Below are positions 1 through 8,168 of a stretch of 8,168 nt of DNA, piece after piece. Source of the stretch: Desulfobacteraceae bacterium (GTDB taxonomy: Bacteria > Desulfobacterota > DSM-4660 > Desulfatiglandales > Desulfatiglandaceae); NCBI GenBank assembly GCA_013203065.1, contig JABMQV010000614.1:1-8168 (forward strand), in the 5' to 3' direction. A program made the translations under genes and the position numbers. Under the pieces are notes generated by a model that was not told where the DNA came from, searched no databases, and saw only the letters and a list, made by a program, of their open reading frames with translations. The first letter of the stretch is position 1. Every line of letters starts with the position of its first letter.

Positions 1-385
1 AAACTATCTCATTTCTGGATGGACACTAAATAATATAATCAAGAGAATGGCCATTCAGATAACATCCCCAGCCCAAAGCTGCTCAAGGAATATCCGCCAA
101 GGGAGAATTTCGAGACCGTCTTGCGTTATACGCGGTCTTGGATCCGTTGATACCAAGATGCTTCGCTTAACCGAATATTTTTCGTTAAATCGCCGTAACC
201 CTTTGATGAAATTTGATTTTGCAATCACTTTCCGGAAAGCGGGATTCAAGGTTCATTTGGCCCGGACGCGACCGACCCCTGAAAGCCTACATTTCCGGCT
301 ACCATAATGCTTTGCGAAACCAAAGTCAAGGTTCTGAAATTACACGCACATTTTCCTTTGACAGGATTGTTGGAAAGGTGTTATT
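1..385. other. Gene-poor left flank
   Basis: Apart from the ATPase remnant and the candidate promoter, I see no gene here. Bases 1-54 are AT-rich, with a TATAAT hexamer at 34-39 but no matching -35 element. Bases 250-357 are open in no convincing frame. The plus-strand open frame over 47-307 overlaps the remnant antisense and has no recognisable protein features, so I do not call it. A 12-base perfect palindrome (CTTTCCGGAAAG, 228-239) lies inside the remnant. Confidence 0.6.
55..249 (-). pseudogene. C-terminal remnant of an AAA ATPase / DUF4143-type protein
   Basis: A 64-residue open stretch ends in a TGA stop at 55-57. The translated end, with a motif like ILVSTDPRPR followed by ILPWRIFLEQLWAGDVI, resembles the C-terminus of the DUF4143 family of AAA-type ATP-binding proteins. 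These typically finish with a 'SLDP-R...DGI-ILPW-FL-LW-G' pattern after a 'KGLRRF' segment, which is also present here. The expected N-terminal P-loop ATPase domain is missing: the frame is closed by a stop at 253-255, and I could not find the rest in the other minus-strand frames up to about 360. The only start is a TTG at 249 with no convincing ribosome binding site. The stretch looks AT-richer than the genes to its right, which fits acquired and decayed DNA. I read it as a broken gene; chance similarity of a short ORF is the main alternative. Confidence 0.5.
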
Positions 386-387
386 GT
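358..387 (+). promoter_or_regulatory. Candidate sigma-70-type promoter for the HEAT/HD-GYP/recN set
   Basis: A perfect TTGACA lies at 358-363 and a weaker TATTGT (4 of 6 matches to TATAAT) at 382-387, with an 18-base spacer. Transcription would begin near 394, leaving a short leader before the ATG at 422. This is the only good -35 match seen just upstream of the plus-strand genes. The weak -10 and long spacer keep confidence low. Confidence 0.35.
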
Positions 388-410
388 GTTGATGACATTA
401 ACGGGGCACC

Positions 411-416
411 AAGGGG
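411..416 (+). promoter_or_regulatory. Ribosome binding site supporting the ATG at 422
   Basis: AAGGGG sits 5 bases before the ATG at 422. A competing site, GGAAAGG at 372-378, sits 7 bases before a GTG at 386. If the promoter at 358-387 is real, the GTG would lie inside its -10 region and could not be translated, which favours the ATG. Confidence 0.45.
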
Positions 417-421
417 ACCAC

Positions 422-2116
422 ATGACAGAAATATCCATGGAAAATGACCTGTCATCCGCAAATGGCGACGTCACGGACGAAGAACTCCAGCCTGCCAAAG
501 ACCTGATCGCCTTTTTTATCATTGCCATGAAGAACTATGCCCTTTACCCCGAAGACAATGAGATCGTGCAGCAGTCCGTGACGAACGTGGCCACCCGTCT
601 CAACGATTTCTTTAAGGTCCATGGCAACTTCAGGTTCCATGTAAGGAGGGATCGGTTGCTCCTCCGGGATCAGATCCTCCATCAAGGGGCGCCTCACGTG
701 GGGAACATGGCTTTCGTCCTCTTTCGTGACGGGATTCTGTGGGTGGAGTTTCAGGAGGGGATCGAATTAACAGAGATTGCGGGGTTCTTTAAAATACTGA
801 ACCAACACAGAGAAACTCCTGAAGAATCCGAAGGTGACCTTGTGACGGCCCTATGGGAGGCTCAATTCCCACACCTGCGCTACGAGGCCTCGGACATTTT
901 CCTGGAAGACGAAACATTAGTGGATTTCTCTCTGCTGCGTGTGGTGGACGAAGACCATCGCGGCAGGGATGGGGAGGAAGAGGAACAAGACACTGCACAG
1001 GCCGTTGCCGACCCAGACAGGGATACGGCAATGTGGGAACTCACCCCCGAAGAGATAAATGAACTTCAGGAAATGGTTCTCGAGGATGAAGAACGTGACA
1101 ATATTGAAGAAATCCTGGACGTCCTGATGGTTATCCTCAGGGAACACGTCGAAGAGAATGACCTTGAAGATGTTCTCAAATTTTTGCGGGAGGAGTTCAG
1201 GGGCGCTCTTTCCAGGGTGGAGTTCCAGATGGCGCTAAAGCTCCTTGAGGATTTGCATGAAATCCATGACTCCTGCAAAACGCACAGGGTCTGGGCCATC
1301 CCCAGGTTACAACAATTCTTTAAGGAGGTCTCCGGGTATCAGGTCTTGAGTGTCCTTCAGGAAGTCTGGCCTGTCCTGGAGATCCTTGACTCTCACAGGG
1401 TTTTGCTCCGCCGGATACTCCTCCTCCTTTCACCGAAAGCGATTCTGACCATTGGGCCCATGTCCCTTGAAGTCTCTTCCCCTCGCGTCCAACGTGAACT
1501 CACTCAGGCGATCGGGTCCCTGGCCAGCAGAGATATCGTTCCTTTAGAACGCCTCCTGAACCACCGCGACCAGAGCCTTGTCCACAGGATCGTGCCCGTA
1601 TTAAAAGACGTTGAGGGTGAGAGGCCCTCTGAGCTCCTCCTCGCGCTGGTCCGCAATTCCTCCGAGCGAATAAGGAAGCGCGCACTCGACACGTTGATGG
1701 CCCGGGATCCTCATCTACTAAAAGAGGTTTTTCCCTTAATTGAGGACCCGAGCGACCCTATTCGGGTGGTCATGCTCAACTACATGGCACAAGACAGAAA
1801 CGAGGTAGCGGAAGACCTTTTATTGGACTACCTTGAAAACCGGCGCTTTCAGCGCCATAACAATCAGCACCTCTCGGCCTGTTATAAGGCCCTGGGCAGC
1901 TGCGGTTCAGCCCGTTCGATTCCATTTCTGAGCAGAACCCTGCTGAACCGAGGCTGGGTGCCCGGCTTCAGGAGATCAACTCACCGTCAAGGAGCGGCCA
2001 CGGCGTTGAAACTGTTGGGATTGGATGAGGCACATGAGATCCTGGATAAGGCCTCTCGAAGCGTCTTTCCCGGTGTACGGGTGGCCCACAGAAAGGCTAC
2101 GGCGTTTAGCAGATAA
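422..2116 (+). CDS. HEAT-repeat-like protein with an N-terminal domain shared with the neighbouring HD-GYP protein
   Basis: This is a 564-residue soluble protein with no signal peptide or membrane segment. Residues about 27-128 form an alpha/beta domain (starting near LIAFFIIAMKNY and ending near ILNQ) that appears to align with residues about 16-122 of the next gene's product. Residues about 175-245 are strongly acidic (runs such as EEEEQD and EDEERDNIEE) and look like a linker. The C-terminal half is helical with repeated HEAT-like units (for example around 355-505, with segments like PLERLLNHRDQSLVHRIVPVL and VFPLIEDPSDPIRVVMLNYM). HEAT repeats usually act as protein-binding scaffolds; no catalytic motif is visible. 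The TAA stop is 17 bases before the HD-GYP start, so the two are probably co-transcribed and may act together. The start is uncertain: a GTG at 386 would add 12 residues. I do not recognise a named gene; the function is inferred only as a scaffold or regulator. Confidence 0.85.
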   Translation: MTEISMENDLSSANGDVTDEELQPAKDLIAFFIIAMKNYALYPEDNEIVQQSVTNVATRLNDFFKVHGNFRFHVRRDRLLLRDQILHQGAPHVGNMAFVLFRDGILWVEFQEGIELTEIAGFFKILNQHRETPEESEGDLVTALWEAQFPHLRYEASDIFLEDETLVDFSLLRVVDEDHRGRDGEEEEQDTAQAVADPDRDTAMWELTPEEINELQEMVLEDEERDNIEEILDVLMVILREHVEENDLEDVLKFLREEFRGALSRVEFQMALKLLEDLHEIHDSCKTHRVWAIPRLQQFFKEVSGYQVLSVLQEVWPVLEILDSHRVLLRRILLLLSPKAILTIGPMSLEVSSPRVQRELTQAIGSLASRDIVPLERLLNHRDQSLVHRIVPVLKDVEGERPSELLLALVRNSSERIRKRALDTLMARDPHLLKEVFPLIEDPSDPIRVVMLNYMAQDRNEVAEDLLLDYLENRRFQRHNNQHLSACYKALGSCGSARSIPFLSRTLLNRGWVPGFRRSTHRQGAATALKLLGLDEAHEILDKASRSVFPGVRVAHRKATAFSR

Positions 2117-2119
2117 AAA

Positions 2120-2125
2120 AGGAGG
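2120..2125 (+). promoter_or_regulatory. Strong ribosome binding site deciding the TTG start of the HD-GYP gene
   Basis: A perfect AGGAGG ends 8 bases before the TTG at 2134, just after the TAA of the upstream gene. The strong site and good spacing justify the rare TTG start, since no ATG or GTG lies in frame nearby until the methionine at residue 8. Confidence 0.8.
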
Positions 2126-2133
2126 CTGATAAC

Positions 2134-3561
2134 TTGGCCAAAGATCCCCAGAAGATGCCTGACAGGCCGGATGAGAAATTTCTCAGGACCTTTTACTGGC
2201 TGCTCCAAACGGTAAAGATCCATCAGGATAACAATAAGGTCTTGAGGGAGAGTGCCGGGGAATTTGTCACCTCCGTCGTTGAGTCCTGCATCGACGACCC
2301 CCACATAACAATTGAGGCCTTTGGTGGCAGGTTTTATATGAGAGAGAAAAAACTTGTCTATCGGATCGAGAGCTTTGACCTTGTCCATGGAATGCTTCAT
2401 TACTTCGAGACCCGGGGGCTCCAGGGACTCCGCTTATACGCTGCCGTCAGCGACGCACCCATTGAGCAGGTCTTGGCATTCGCTCGTGCCCTGAACCAGG
2501 CCGAACGTCAGGAGAATCCCGTGGCGTGGATTGCCCAGCAGCTGGAGGATGATGTCTTTCCCTGGGCCGAGATAGTCCATAACCAGGAAGAGCTGCCGGA
2601 CGAGGAGCTTGAACTCAGAGAAAGGGCAAAAAGGACCTATTTTTACGCCTTGGCCTCTGTAAAGGACATGGGCCAAAAGATATTCTCCAAGCGGCCTGTG
2701 GGCATCCGCAAGGCCAAACGGATGGTCCAAAACCTGGTGGACCTTGTATCCGAAGACGAATCATTGCTGTTGGGCATGAGCACCATCCGGGACTTTGACG
2801 ACTACACCTATACGCACTCTGTAAATGTGGCCCTCCTCTCCCTGTGTTTGGGAAAACGCCTCGGGCTTCCGCGAACAGCCCTGGAAAGATTGGGGATTTG
2901 CGGGCTCTTCCACGATCTTGGAAAGACAGAAATATCCCGTGAAATCCTATTCAAGACCGGCAAATTAAGCAGCCAGGAGTTTGAAGAAATCGAAAAGCAC
3001 CCTGTGAAAAGCGTAAGCCACATCGTTAAACTGCGTACCGACGAAGATCTCAAGGCCAAGATCATCCCTCCCATATTCGAACACCATTTGAAGTACGATC
3101 TCTCCGGCTATCCCCGGCACCAGAGACAAAAACCCCAGAGCCTGTTCGGGCGAATCCTGGCCATCGCCGACGTATTCGACGCAATGACATCCGCGAGGAT
3201 TTACCGCATTACCCCCTTCAGCCCGGACCGGGCCCTGGGCATGATGATGGAGGGCGCTGGGAAGGACTTTGATCCCATCCTCCTGAAGGTATTCGTTCGT
3301 ATGCTCGGGGTCTTCCCCGTAGGCACACTCCTGGAACTCGACACGGGGGAGACGGGGCTGGTGATGGAGACTCCCGAAGAGACACTGAAGGACCGACCCA
3401 GGGTATTGATCCTGATTTCCGATGGGGAAGCCGGGTTCAGAAAGGGAAAGGCGGAGAGCTTGGCAGAACGTGATCCCCATACGGGATCATTTCGGCGAAA
3501 CATCGTCAAAACCCTCCACCCTGCGAGCTATGGCATCCAGCCCGCAGAGTTCCTCCTTTGA
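2134..3561 (+). CDS. HD-GYP domain protein (putative cyclic-di-GMP phosphodiesterase, variant signature)
   Basis: The product is 475 residues, cytoplasmic, with no membrane segment. HD-GYP proteins are metal-dependent phosphodiesterases that typically hydrolyse cyclic di-GMP. The HD-GYP domain spans about residues 190-400. Expected metal ligands are visible: H228 (YTHSVNV), H260-D261 and K264 (HDLGK), H289 (EKHP), H317-H318 and D346 (IADVFDAMTS). The signature reads HHLKYDLSGYP rather than the usual HHExxDGxGYP: Leu replaces Glu at 319 and Gly at 323, while GYP (325-327) is kept. Residues about 16-122 form an N-terminal domain resembling that of the upstream HEAT-like protein, in the place where a receiver or sensor domain often sits. 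A C-terminal tail after about 400 (FPVGTLLELDTGETG) is a common extension in this group. The gene starts at TTG after a strong AGGAGG and ends 10 bases before recN. The fold is certain; activity on cyclic di-GMP is inferred. Confidence 0.9.
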   Translation: MAKDPQKMPDRPDEKFLRTFYWLLQTVKIHQDNNKVLRESAGEFVTSVVESCIDDPHITIEAFGGRFYMREKKLVYRIESFDLVHGMLHYFETRGLQGLRLYAAVSDAPIEQVLAFARALNQAERQENPVAWIAQQLEDDVFPWAEIVHNQEELPDEELELRERAKRTYFYALASVKDMGQKIFSKRPVGIRKAKRMVQNLVDLVSEDESLLLGMSTIRDFDDYTYTHSVNVALLSLCLGKRLGLPRTALERLGICGLFHDLGKTEISREILFKTGKLSSQEFEEIEKHPVKSVSHIVKLRTDEDLKAKIIPPIFEHHLKYDLSGYPRHQRQKPQSLFGRILAIADVFDAMTSARIYRITPFSPDRALGMMMEGAGKDFDPILLKVFVRMLGVFPVGTLLELDTGETGLVMETPEETLKDRPRVLILISDGEAGFRKGKAESLAERDPHTGSFRRNIVKTLHPASYGIQPAEFLL

Positions 3562-3571
3562 GTTATCTATC

Positions 3572-5275
3572 ATGCTTGTCCAATTAAACATCACCGATTT
3601 TGCCATTATCAAGCATCTTGAGCTCACCCTTGGGCCCGGACTGAACGCCATCTCAGGGGAGACAGGGGCAGGCAAGTCCATCATCATCAATGCCATGAAC
3701 CTGATCCTCGGGGGAAGGGCATCCGGTGATCTCATTCGGACGGGGTGCAGGGAGGCAACGGTTGAGGCCCTTTTTGCCGTTCCTGAAAATCAGTCCTTGA
3801 AAGAAAGGTTGTCCCAGTTTTCGCTTCCCTTTGACGGCGAACTCTTGATCAAGAGAAGCATTTTCCGAGAGGGCCGAAACAAGATACTCATCAACGGCTC
3901 CCTGGCAACCCTGCAGATGCTGTCCCGCCTGGGCCCCAGTCTCGTGAGCATATCGGGTCAGTATGAACATCAGCTCCTCCTGAGACCCGAAAACCATCTC
4001 TATCTATTGGATGACCTTGGAGGGCTCACACCACAGCGGCTTCAGTTGGGTGAGCACTACAGCCGTCACCAATCACTGGCAGAAAAGATCAAACATCTGG
4101 AACAAGAGATCAGGGAGATCGAGGAAAGGCAAGACCTGACCCGGTTTCAGATACAGGAGATTGAAGGTGCTGCCATAAGCCTTGGCGAGGATGAGGCCTT
4201 GAGCAGGGAGAAAAAAATCGTGCAGCACGCGGAAGAACTCCTGGAGATCGTCTCCGAAGGATACCAAAGCCTTTACGAGAGAAACGACTCCGTGCTCTCC
4301 GGCATATCCCAGTGCGCCAAGAGATTGGAAAGGGGAGCAGCAATAGATCCGGCACTCTCTCCGATCAGGGAGGATCTTTCGGAAATTGAAGTGAAGCTGG
4401 AAGATATCTCTTTTGCCCTCAGGGACCTTCAAAAGGGCATACGGATGGACCCCCGAAGGCTGGAGGAGATCGGAGAGAGGCTCGAACTCCTTAATAGGCT
4501 CAAGCGAAAGTATGGACCCACCCTGGGAGATGTCTTGAGATTTAGGGATAACCTCGCCTCCGCCATGTATGATCTGGACGAAAAGCGGGACACCTCAGAC
4601 CAGTTGGTCAGGGAGCGGCAAGACCTGGAAAAAGCGCTTATACACGCCGCAAAAGCCCTTTCAAAACAGCGGAAGAAGTGGGGAGGCATATTGGAAAATG
4701 AGATGGAAAAGGAGCTCCATCAGCTTCACATGGAACAAACCAGGTTCCAGGTAGGCTTTGAGGGGCCCCCCGGCGACGGGGAAGAACCCCGCGAGGAGAC
4801 GATCCAGGATCTACGGCCCGATGGGTTTGACCGTCCGGAATTCATGATCTCCCCAAACGTGGGGGAAGAACTGAGGCCCCTTTCCAGGATAGCCTCGGGA
4901 GGAGAACTCTCCAGGATCATGCTGGCCTTGAAATCGATCCTGGCAAAATCTGCCTCTGTGGAGACCCTTATCTTTGACGAGGTGGATGCAGGGATAAGCG
5001 GCGCAACCGCTGAGGTGATCGGTGAAAAACTCTTGTCCCTGGCCCAGTATCATCAGATATTGTGCATCACGCACCTGCCCCAGATCGCCAGCCAGGGGCA
5101 GCGTCATTTTTTGGTCAGGAAAGAGGTCATCGCGGCCCGAACACAAACCGCCATTTCCGAGTTGGACCCTGACTCGAGGGTCCAGGAAATCGCCCGTCTC
5201 CTGGGCGGAAGAGAGATCACTCCGCGTGCTATCGCCCACGCCAGGGAGATGCTCCAGGTCAAAATTAACGGTTGA
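3572..5275 (+). CDS. recN: DNA repair ATPase RecN
   Basis: RecN is an SMC-like ABC ATPase that acts early in recombinational repair of double-strand breaks, in the cytoplasm on DNA. The 567-residue product is close to the usual family length. It begins with the typical MLVQLNITDFAIIKHLEL strand. It shows a Walker A GETGAGKS at 29-36, a Q-loop-like SGQYEHQ at 128-134, coiled-coil-rich helices at about 162-200 and 290-390, an ABC signature ASGGELS at 441-447, a Walker B LIFDEVDAG from 466, and an H-loop ITH ending at 501. All ATPase motifs look intact. The frame is open back to 3422, but that extension overlaps the HD-GYP gene and is not conserved-looking, so the ATG at 3572 is chosen. No good ribosome binding site precedes it, so translation may be coupled to the HD-GYP stop 10 bases upstream. 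The 3' end overlaps the convergent lipoprotein gene by 11 bases. No LexA-type operator is evident immediately upstream. Confidence 0.97.
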   Translation: MLVQLNITDFAIIKHLELTLGPGLNAISGETGAGKSIIINAMNLILGGRASGDLIRTGCREATVEALFAVPENQSLKERLSQFSLPFDGELLIKRSIFREGRNKILINGSLATLQMLSRLGPSLVSISGQYEHQLLLRPENHLYLLDDLGGLTPQRLQLGEHYSRHQSLAEKIKHLEQEIREIEERQDLTRFQIQEIEGAAISLGEDEALSREKKIVQHAEELLEIVSEGYQSLYERNDSVLSGISQCAKRLERGAAIDPALSPIREDLSEIEVKLEDISFALRDLQKGIRMDPRRLEEIGERLELLNRLKRKYGPTLGDVLRFRDNLASAMYDLDEKRDTSDQLVRERQDLEKALIHAAKALSKQRKKWGGILENEMEKELHQLHMEQTRFQVGFEGPPGDGEEPREETIQDLRPDGFDRPEFMISPNVGEELRPLSRIASGGELSRIMLALKSILAKSASVETLIFDEVDAGISGATAEVIGEKLLSLAQYHQILCITHLPQIASQGQRHFLVRKEVIAARTQTAISELDPDSRVQEIARLLGGREITPRAIAHAREMLQVKING

Positions 5276-6167
5276 ACCTTACGACCTGGCCTGCAGAAAA
5301 GCCCTCTCCTTTGACCGGCACCGCCAGAGAATGCTTTTCCATAACCGAGTCGATCTTGATCTCCCCCATCCTTGCCCCAAGCAGTCGAATCGATCTCCCG
5401 CTGCCGGAGGGAATGGATCTTCCCTTGGATAAGACCTCGAAGGTTTGCCCGGGCCGGACCCCCACCTCTTTTCCCGCGTTAATCATTATGGTGTCATCCT
5501 CTACGGCCAAAATCCTCCCCGTCCAGGGAACCTTGGCAAGCTCATCTTCAACGGCCGAAGCCTGCTCCTCCAGAATGTCCGGGAGGGCCTCCTTCAGGTA
5601 CTGGTCAATGATTTGTTTGTCACCCTGCTTTTCAGAATCCTCCAGAGAGGCAGAATACTCCTCCGATTCGATCCGCGTCATCGAAAAGGTCTTGGTCGTA
5701 ATGTCCACCACATTCAGGCCCATGGAGATGTCATAAAACTTCTTGTATCTCCTGAAAGGCCAGATGCCTGACTTCCTGGTCATGATCTCAACGGGGTTCA
5801 TGACCCCGATGATGAGCGCATTCATGCCCAACCCTTCCGCAAAGTCGATGAGCCCTGAACTTGTCGCCACCCCAAATAAGGGCGAGGTCATGGCCAAGGA
5901 GGAAAACATGCCGTCGGGGGGCTCATACAGCAACAGATCAGGCGATTGCTTCAGAAATTCCTTAAGATCCCTATCCAATTTCTTGGCCTTCTTGGCTCCG
6001 AGCCCTGCCTGGTCTACCAGCGGAAAAACCATGACCCTCTTTTTCAGCTCGGGCCTTTTCGGAATCACCGGACTGATCAGATTCCGCATGGTGCCGCAGC
6101 CGGAGGTTGTGATGAGCACAAACAGCAGGGCCATCCAAAGGGAGGCCCCTAAATGTAATCGACGCAC
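5265..6167 (-). CDS. Putative outer-membrane lipoprotein, TolB/CsgG-like N-terminal part and FlgT-C-like C-terminal part
   Basis: The 300-residue product starts at GTG 6167, which lies 7 bases after an AGGAG site. It has a lipoprotein signal peptide: basic RRLHL, a hydrophobic stretch at about 8-19, and a lipobox-like TSGC with Cys24 as the lipidated residue. Thr at -3 is less usual than Leu or Val. Residue +2 is Gly, not Asp, so sorting to the outer membrane is expected if Lol rules apply. Residues 44-170 (RVMVFPLVDQ, ALIIGVMNPVEI, LNVVDITTKTF) resemble the TolB/CsgG-type fold of outer-membrane accessory lipoproteins. Residues 216-300 (TGRILAVEDDTIMINAG, GVRPGQTFEVLSKG, AGQVV) resemble the FlgT C-terminal domain. 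Both likenesses are by eye. A longer frame up to 6365 would overlap the acylphosphatase gene and lose the signal peptide, so it was not used. The gene is third in the ligA set. Its role is unknown. Confidence 0.85.
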   Translation of the reverse strand: MRRLHLGASLWMALLFVLITTSGCGTMRNLISPVIPKRPELKKRVMVFPLVDQAGLGAKKAKKLDRDLKEFLKQSPDLLLYEPPDGMFSSLAMTSPLFGVATSSGLIDFAEGLGMNALIIGVMNPVEIMTRKSGIWPFRRYKKFYDISMGLNVVDITTKTFSMTRIESEEYSASLEDSEKQGDKQIIDQYLKEALPDILEEQASAVEDELAKVPWTGRILAVEDDTIMINAGKEVGVRPGQTFEVLSKGRSIPSGSGRSIRLLGARMGEIKIDSVMEKHSLAVPVKGEGFSAGQVVRFNR

Positions 6168-6174
6168 TGAAAAT

Positions 6175-6179
6175 CTCCT
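6175..6179 (-). promoter_or_regulatory. Ribosome binding site of the lipoprotein gene, overlapping the acylphosphatase stop
   Basis: On the minus strand AGGAG lies 7 bases before the GTG at 6167 and shares bases with the TAG stop of the acylphosphatase gene (6178-6180). This fixes the GTG start and suggests coupled translation of the two genes. Confidence 0.75.
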
Positions 6180-6456
6180 AGAAAATGATCTCAAAGGACG
6201 TAAATTCTCCCTGCAAGTCGTCCCGGGTCTCCCGGACACCTGAAACCTTTGCAGCAGGGGGGCCCGCATGGCACCATGAAACCAGTTTGTTAACCCGATC
6301 TTCGGGTCCTTCCGCCAAGACTTCCACCGTGCCTTCGCGCCGGTTCCGAACCCAACCCGAAACACCTAAGGCAACGGCCTCTCTGCGTGTGGAGTCCCTG
6401 AACCATACGCCCTGGACTCTTCCTTCAATGATGAGGTGAACTCGGCTTTGACGCAT
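6178..6456 (-). CDS. acyP: Acylphosphatase
   Basis: This small cytoplasmic enzyme hydrolyses the carboxyl-phosphate bond of acylphosphates such as acetyl phosphate or carbamoyl phosphate. The 92-residue length is typical. The family pattern is clear: GRVQGVWFR at 12-20 with the phosphate-binding Arg20, and GWVRN at 34-38 with the catalytic Asn38, followed by EGTVEVLAEG and, near 62-68, WCHAGPP. Both catalytic residues are present. The ATG at 6456 lies 14 bases after the ligA stop. The upstream bases (a G run and AAGGA adjoining the ATG) give only a poorly spaced ribosome binding site, so it may depend on coupling to ligA. The physiological substrate is not shown by the sequence. Confidence 0.95.
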   Translation of the reverse strand: MRQSRVHLIIEGRVQGVWFRDSTRREAVALGVSGWVRNRREGTVEVLAEGPEDRVNKLVSWCHAGPPAAKVSGVRETRDDLQGEFTSFEIIF

Positions 6457-6470
6457 TCCTTGCCCCCCGT

Positions 6471-8168
<1,698 letters not shown>

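Noticed and set aside
34..39. TATAAT hexamer as a promoter
   Set aside because: No usable -35 element lies at 15-19 bases upstream and no gene begins soon after.
228..239. Perfect palindrome CTTTCCGGAAAG
   Set aside because: A single short palindrome inside a coding remnant, with no second copy or promoter overlap noticed.
246..334. 9-base direct repeat TCAAGGTTC (246-254 and 326-334), possibly a target duplication
   Set aside because: A chance 9-base match is not improbable in this length, the 71 bases between lack element-like ends, and removing them does not restore the ATPase frame.
2965..3480. 171-residue minus-strand open frame
   Set aside because: It is antisense to the HD-GYP domain, whose catalytic residues are clear.
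3422..3571. 50-residue N-terminal extension of RecN
   Set aside because: It overlaps the HD-GYP coding region and does not resemble RecN; the family start matches the ATG at 3572.
5270..5278. GGTTGAACC inverted repeat at the recN/lipoprotein junction as a terminator
   Set aside because: Four-base arms with a one-base centre cannot form a stable hairpin and no T tract follows.
5743..6243. 166-residue plus-strand open frame
   Set aside because: It is antisense to the lipoprotein gene and shows no recognisable features; the minus strand has a signal peptide and ribosome binding site.
6168..6365. 66-residue N-terminal extension of the lipoprotein
   Set aside because: It lies within the acylphosphatase gene in another frame and would bury the signal peptide; the GTG at 6167 has a good ribosome binding site.

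Overview
The window reads as a normal chromosomal segment of a bacterium with moderate GC content. The gene families and the HHxxYDLSGYP form of the HD-GYP protein suggest a Desulfobacterota (deltaproteobacterial) lineage. That assignment is inferred from family resemblance, not from a search. No tRNA, rRNA, CRISPR array, phage module or complete mobile element is visible.

Layout. Bases 1-385 hold no intact gene. They contain an AT-richer stretch with a short minus-strand remnant that resembles the C-terminus of an AAA-type ATPase of the DUF4143 family, followed by a likely promoter. A plus-strand, tightly packed gene set then follows: a HEAT-repeat-like protein (422-2116), an HD-GYP phosphodiesterase-like protein (2134-3561) and the DNA repair ATPase RecN (3572-5275). 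The gaps between them are only 17 and 10 bases. A minus-strand set comes in from the right edge: NAD-dependent DNA ligase LigA (6471 to beyond 8168, lacking its N-terminus), acylphosphatase (6178-6456) and a secreted lipoprotein (5265-6167). The two sets converge and overlap tail to tail by 11 bases between recN and the lipoprotein gene, with no visible intrinsic terminator.

How the genes may work together. The HEAT and HD-GYP proteins appear to share a divergent N-terminal domain of about 100 residues. One carries it on a protein-interaction scaffold and the other on a metal-dependent phosphodiesterase domain, so they look like a matched signalling pair (inference). RecN and LigA are both DNA repair or replication proteins, but they lie in opposing transcription units, so their closeness need not mean a shared pathway. 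The lipoprotein has an N-terminal part like TolB/CsgG-type outer-membrane lipoproteins and a C-terminal part like the FlgT C-terminal domain; its role is unknown.

Most of the window is ordinary housekeeping or accessory signalling content. The items most worth a second look are the paired N-terminal domains, the variant HD-GYP signature, the placement of recN in a signalling operon and the terminator-less convergent overlap.
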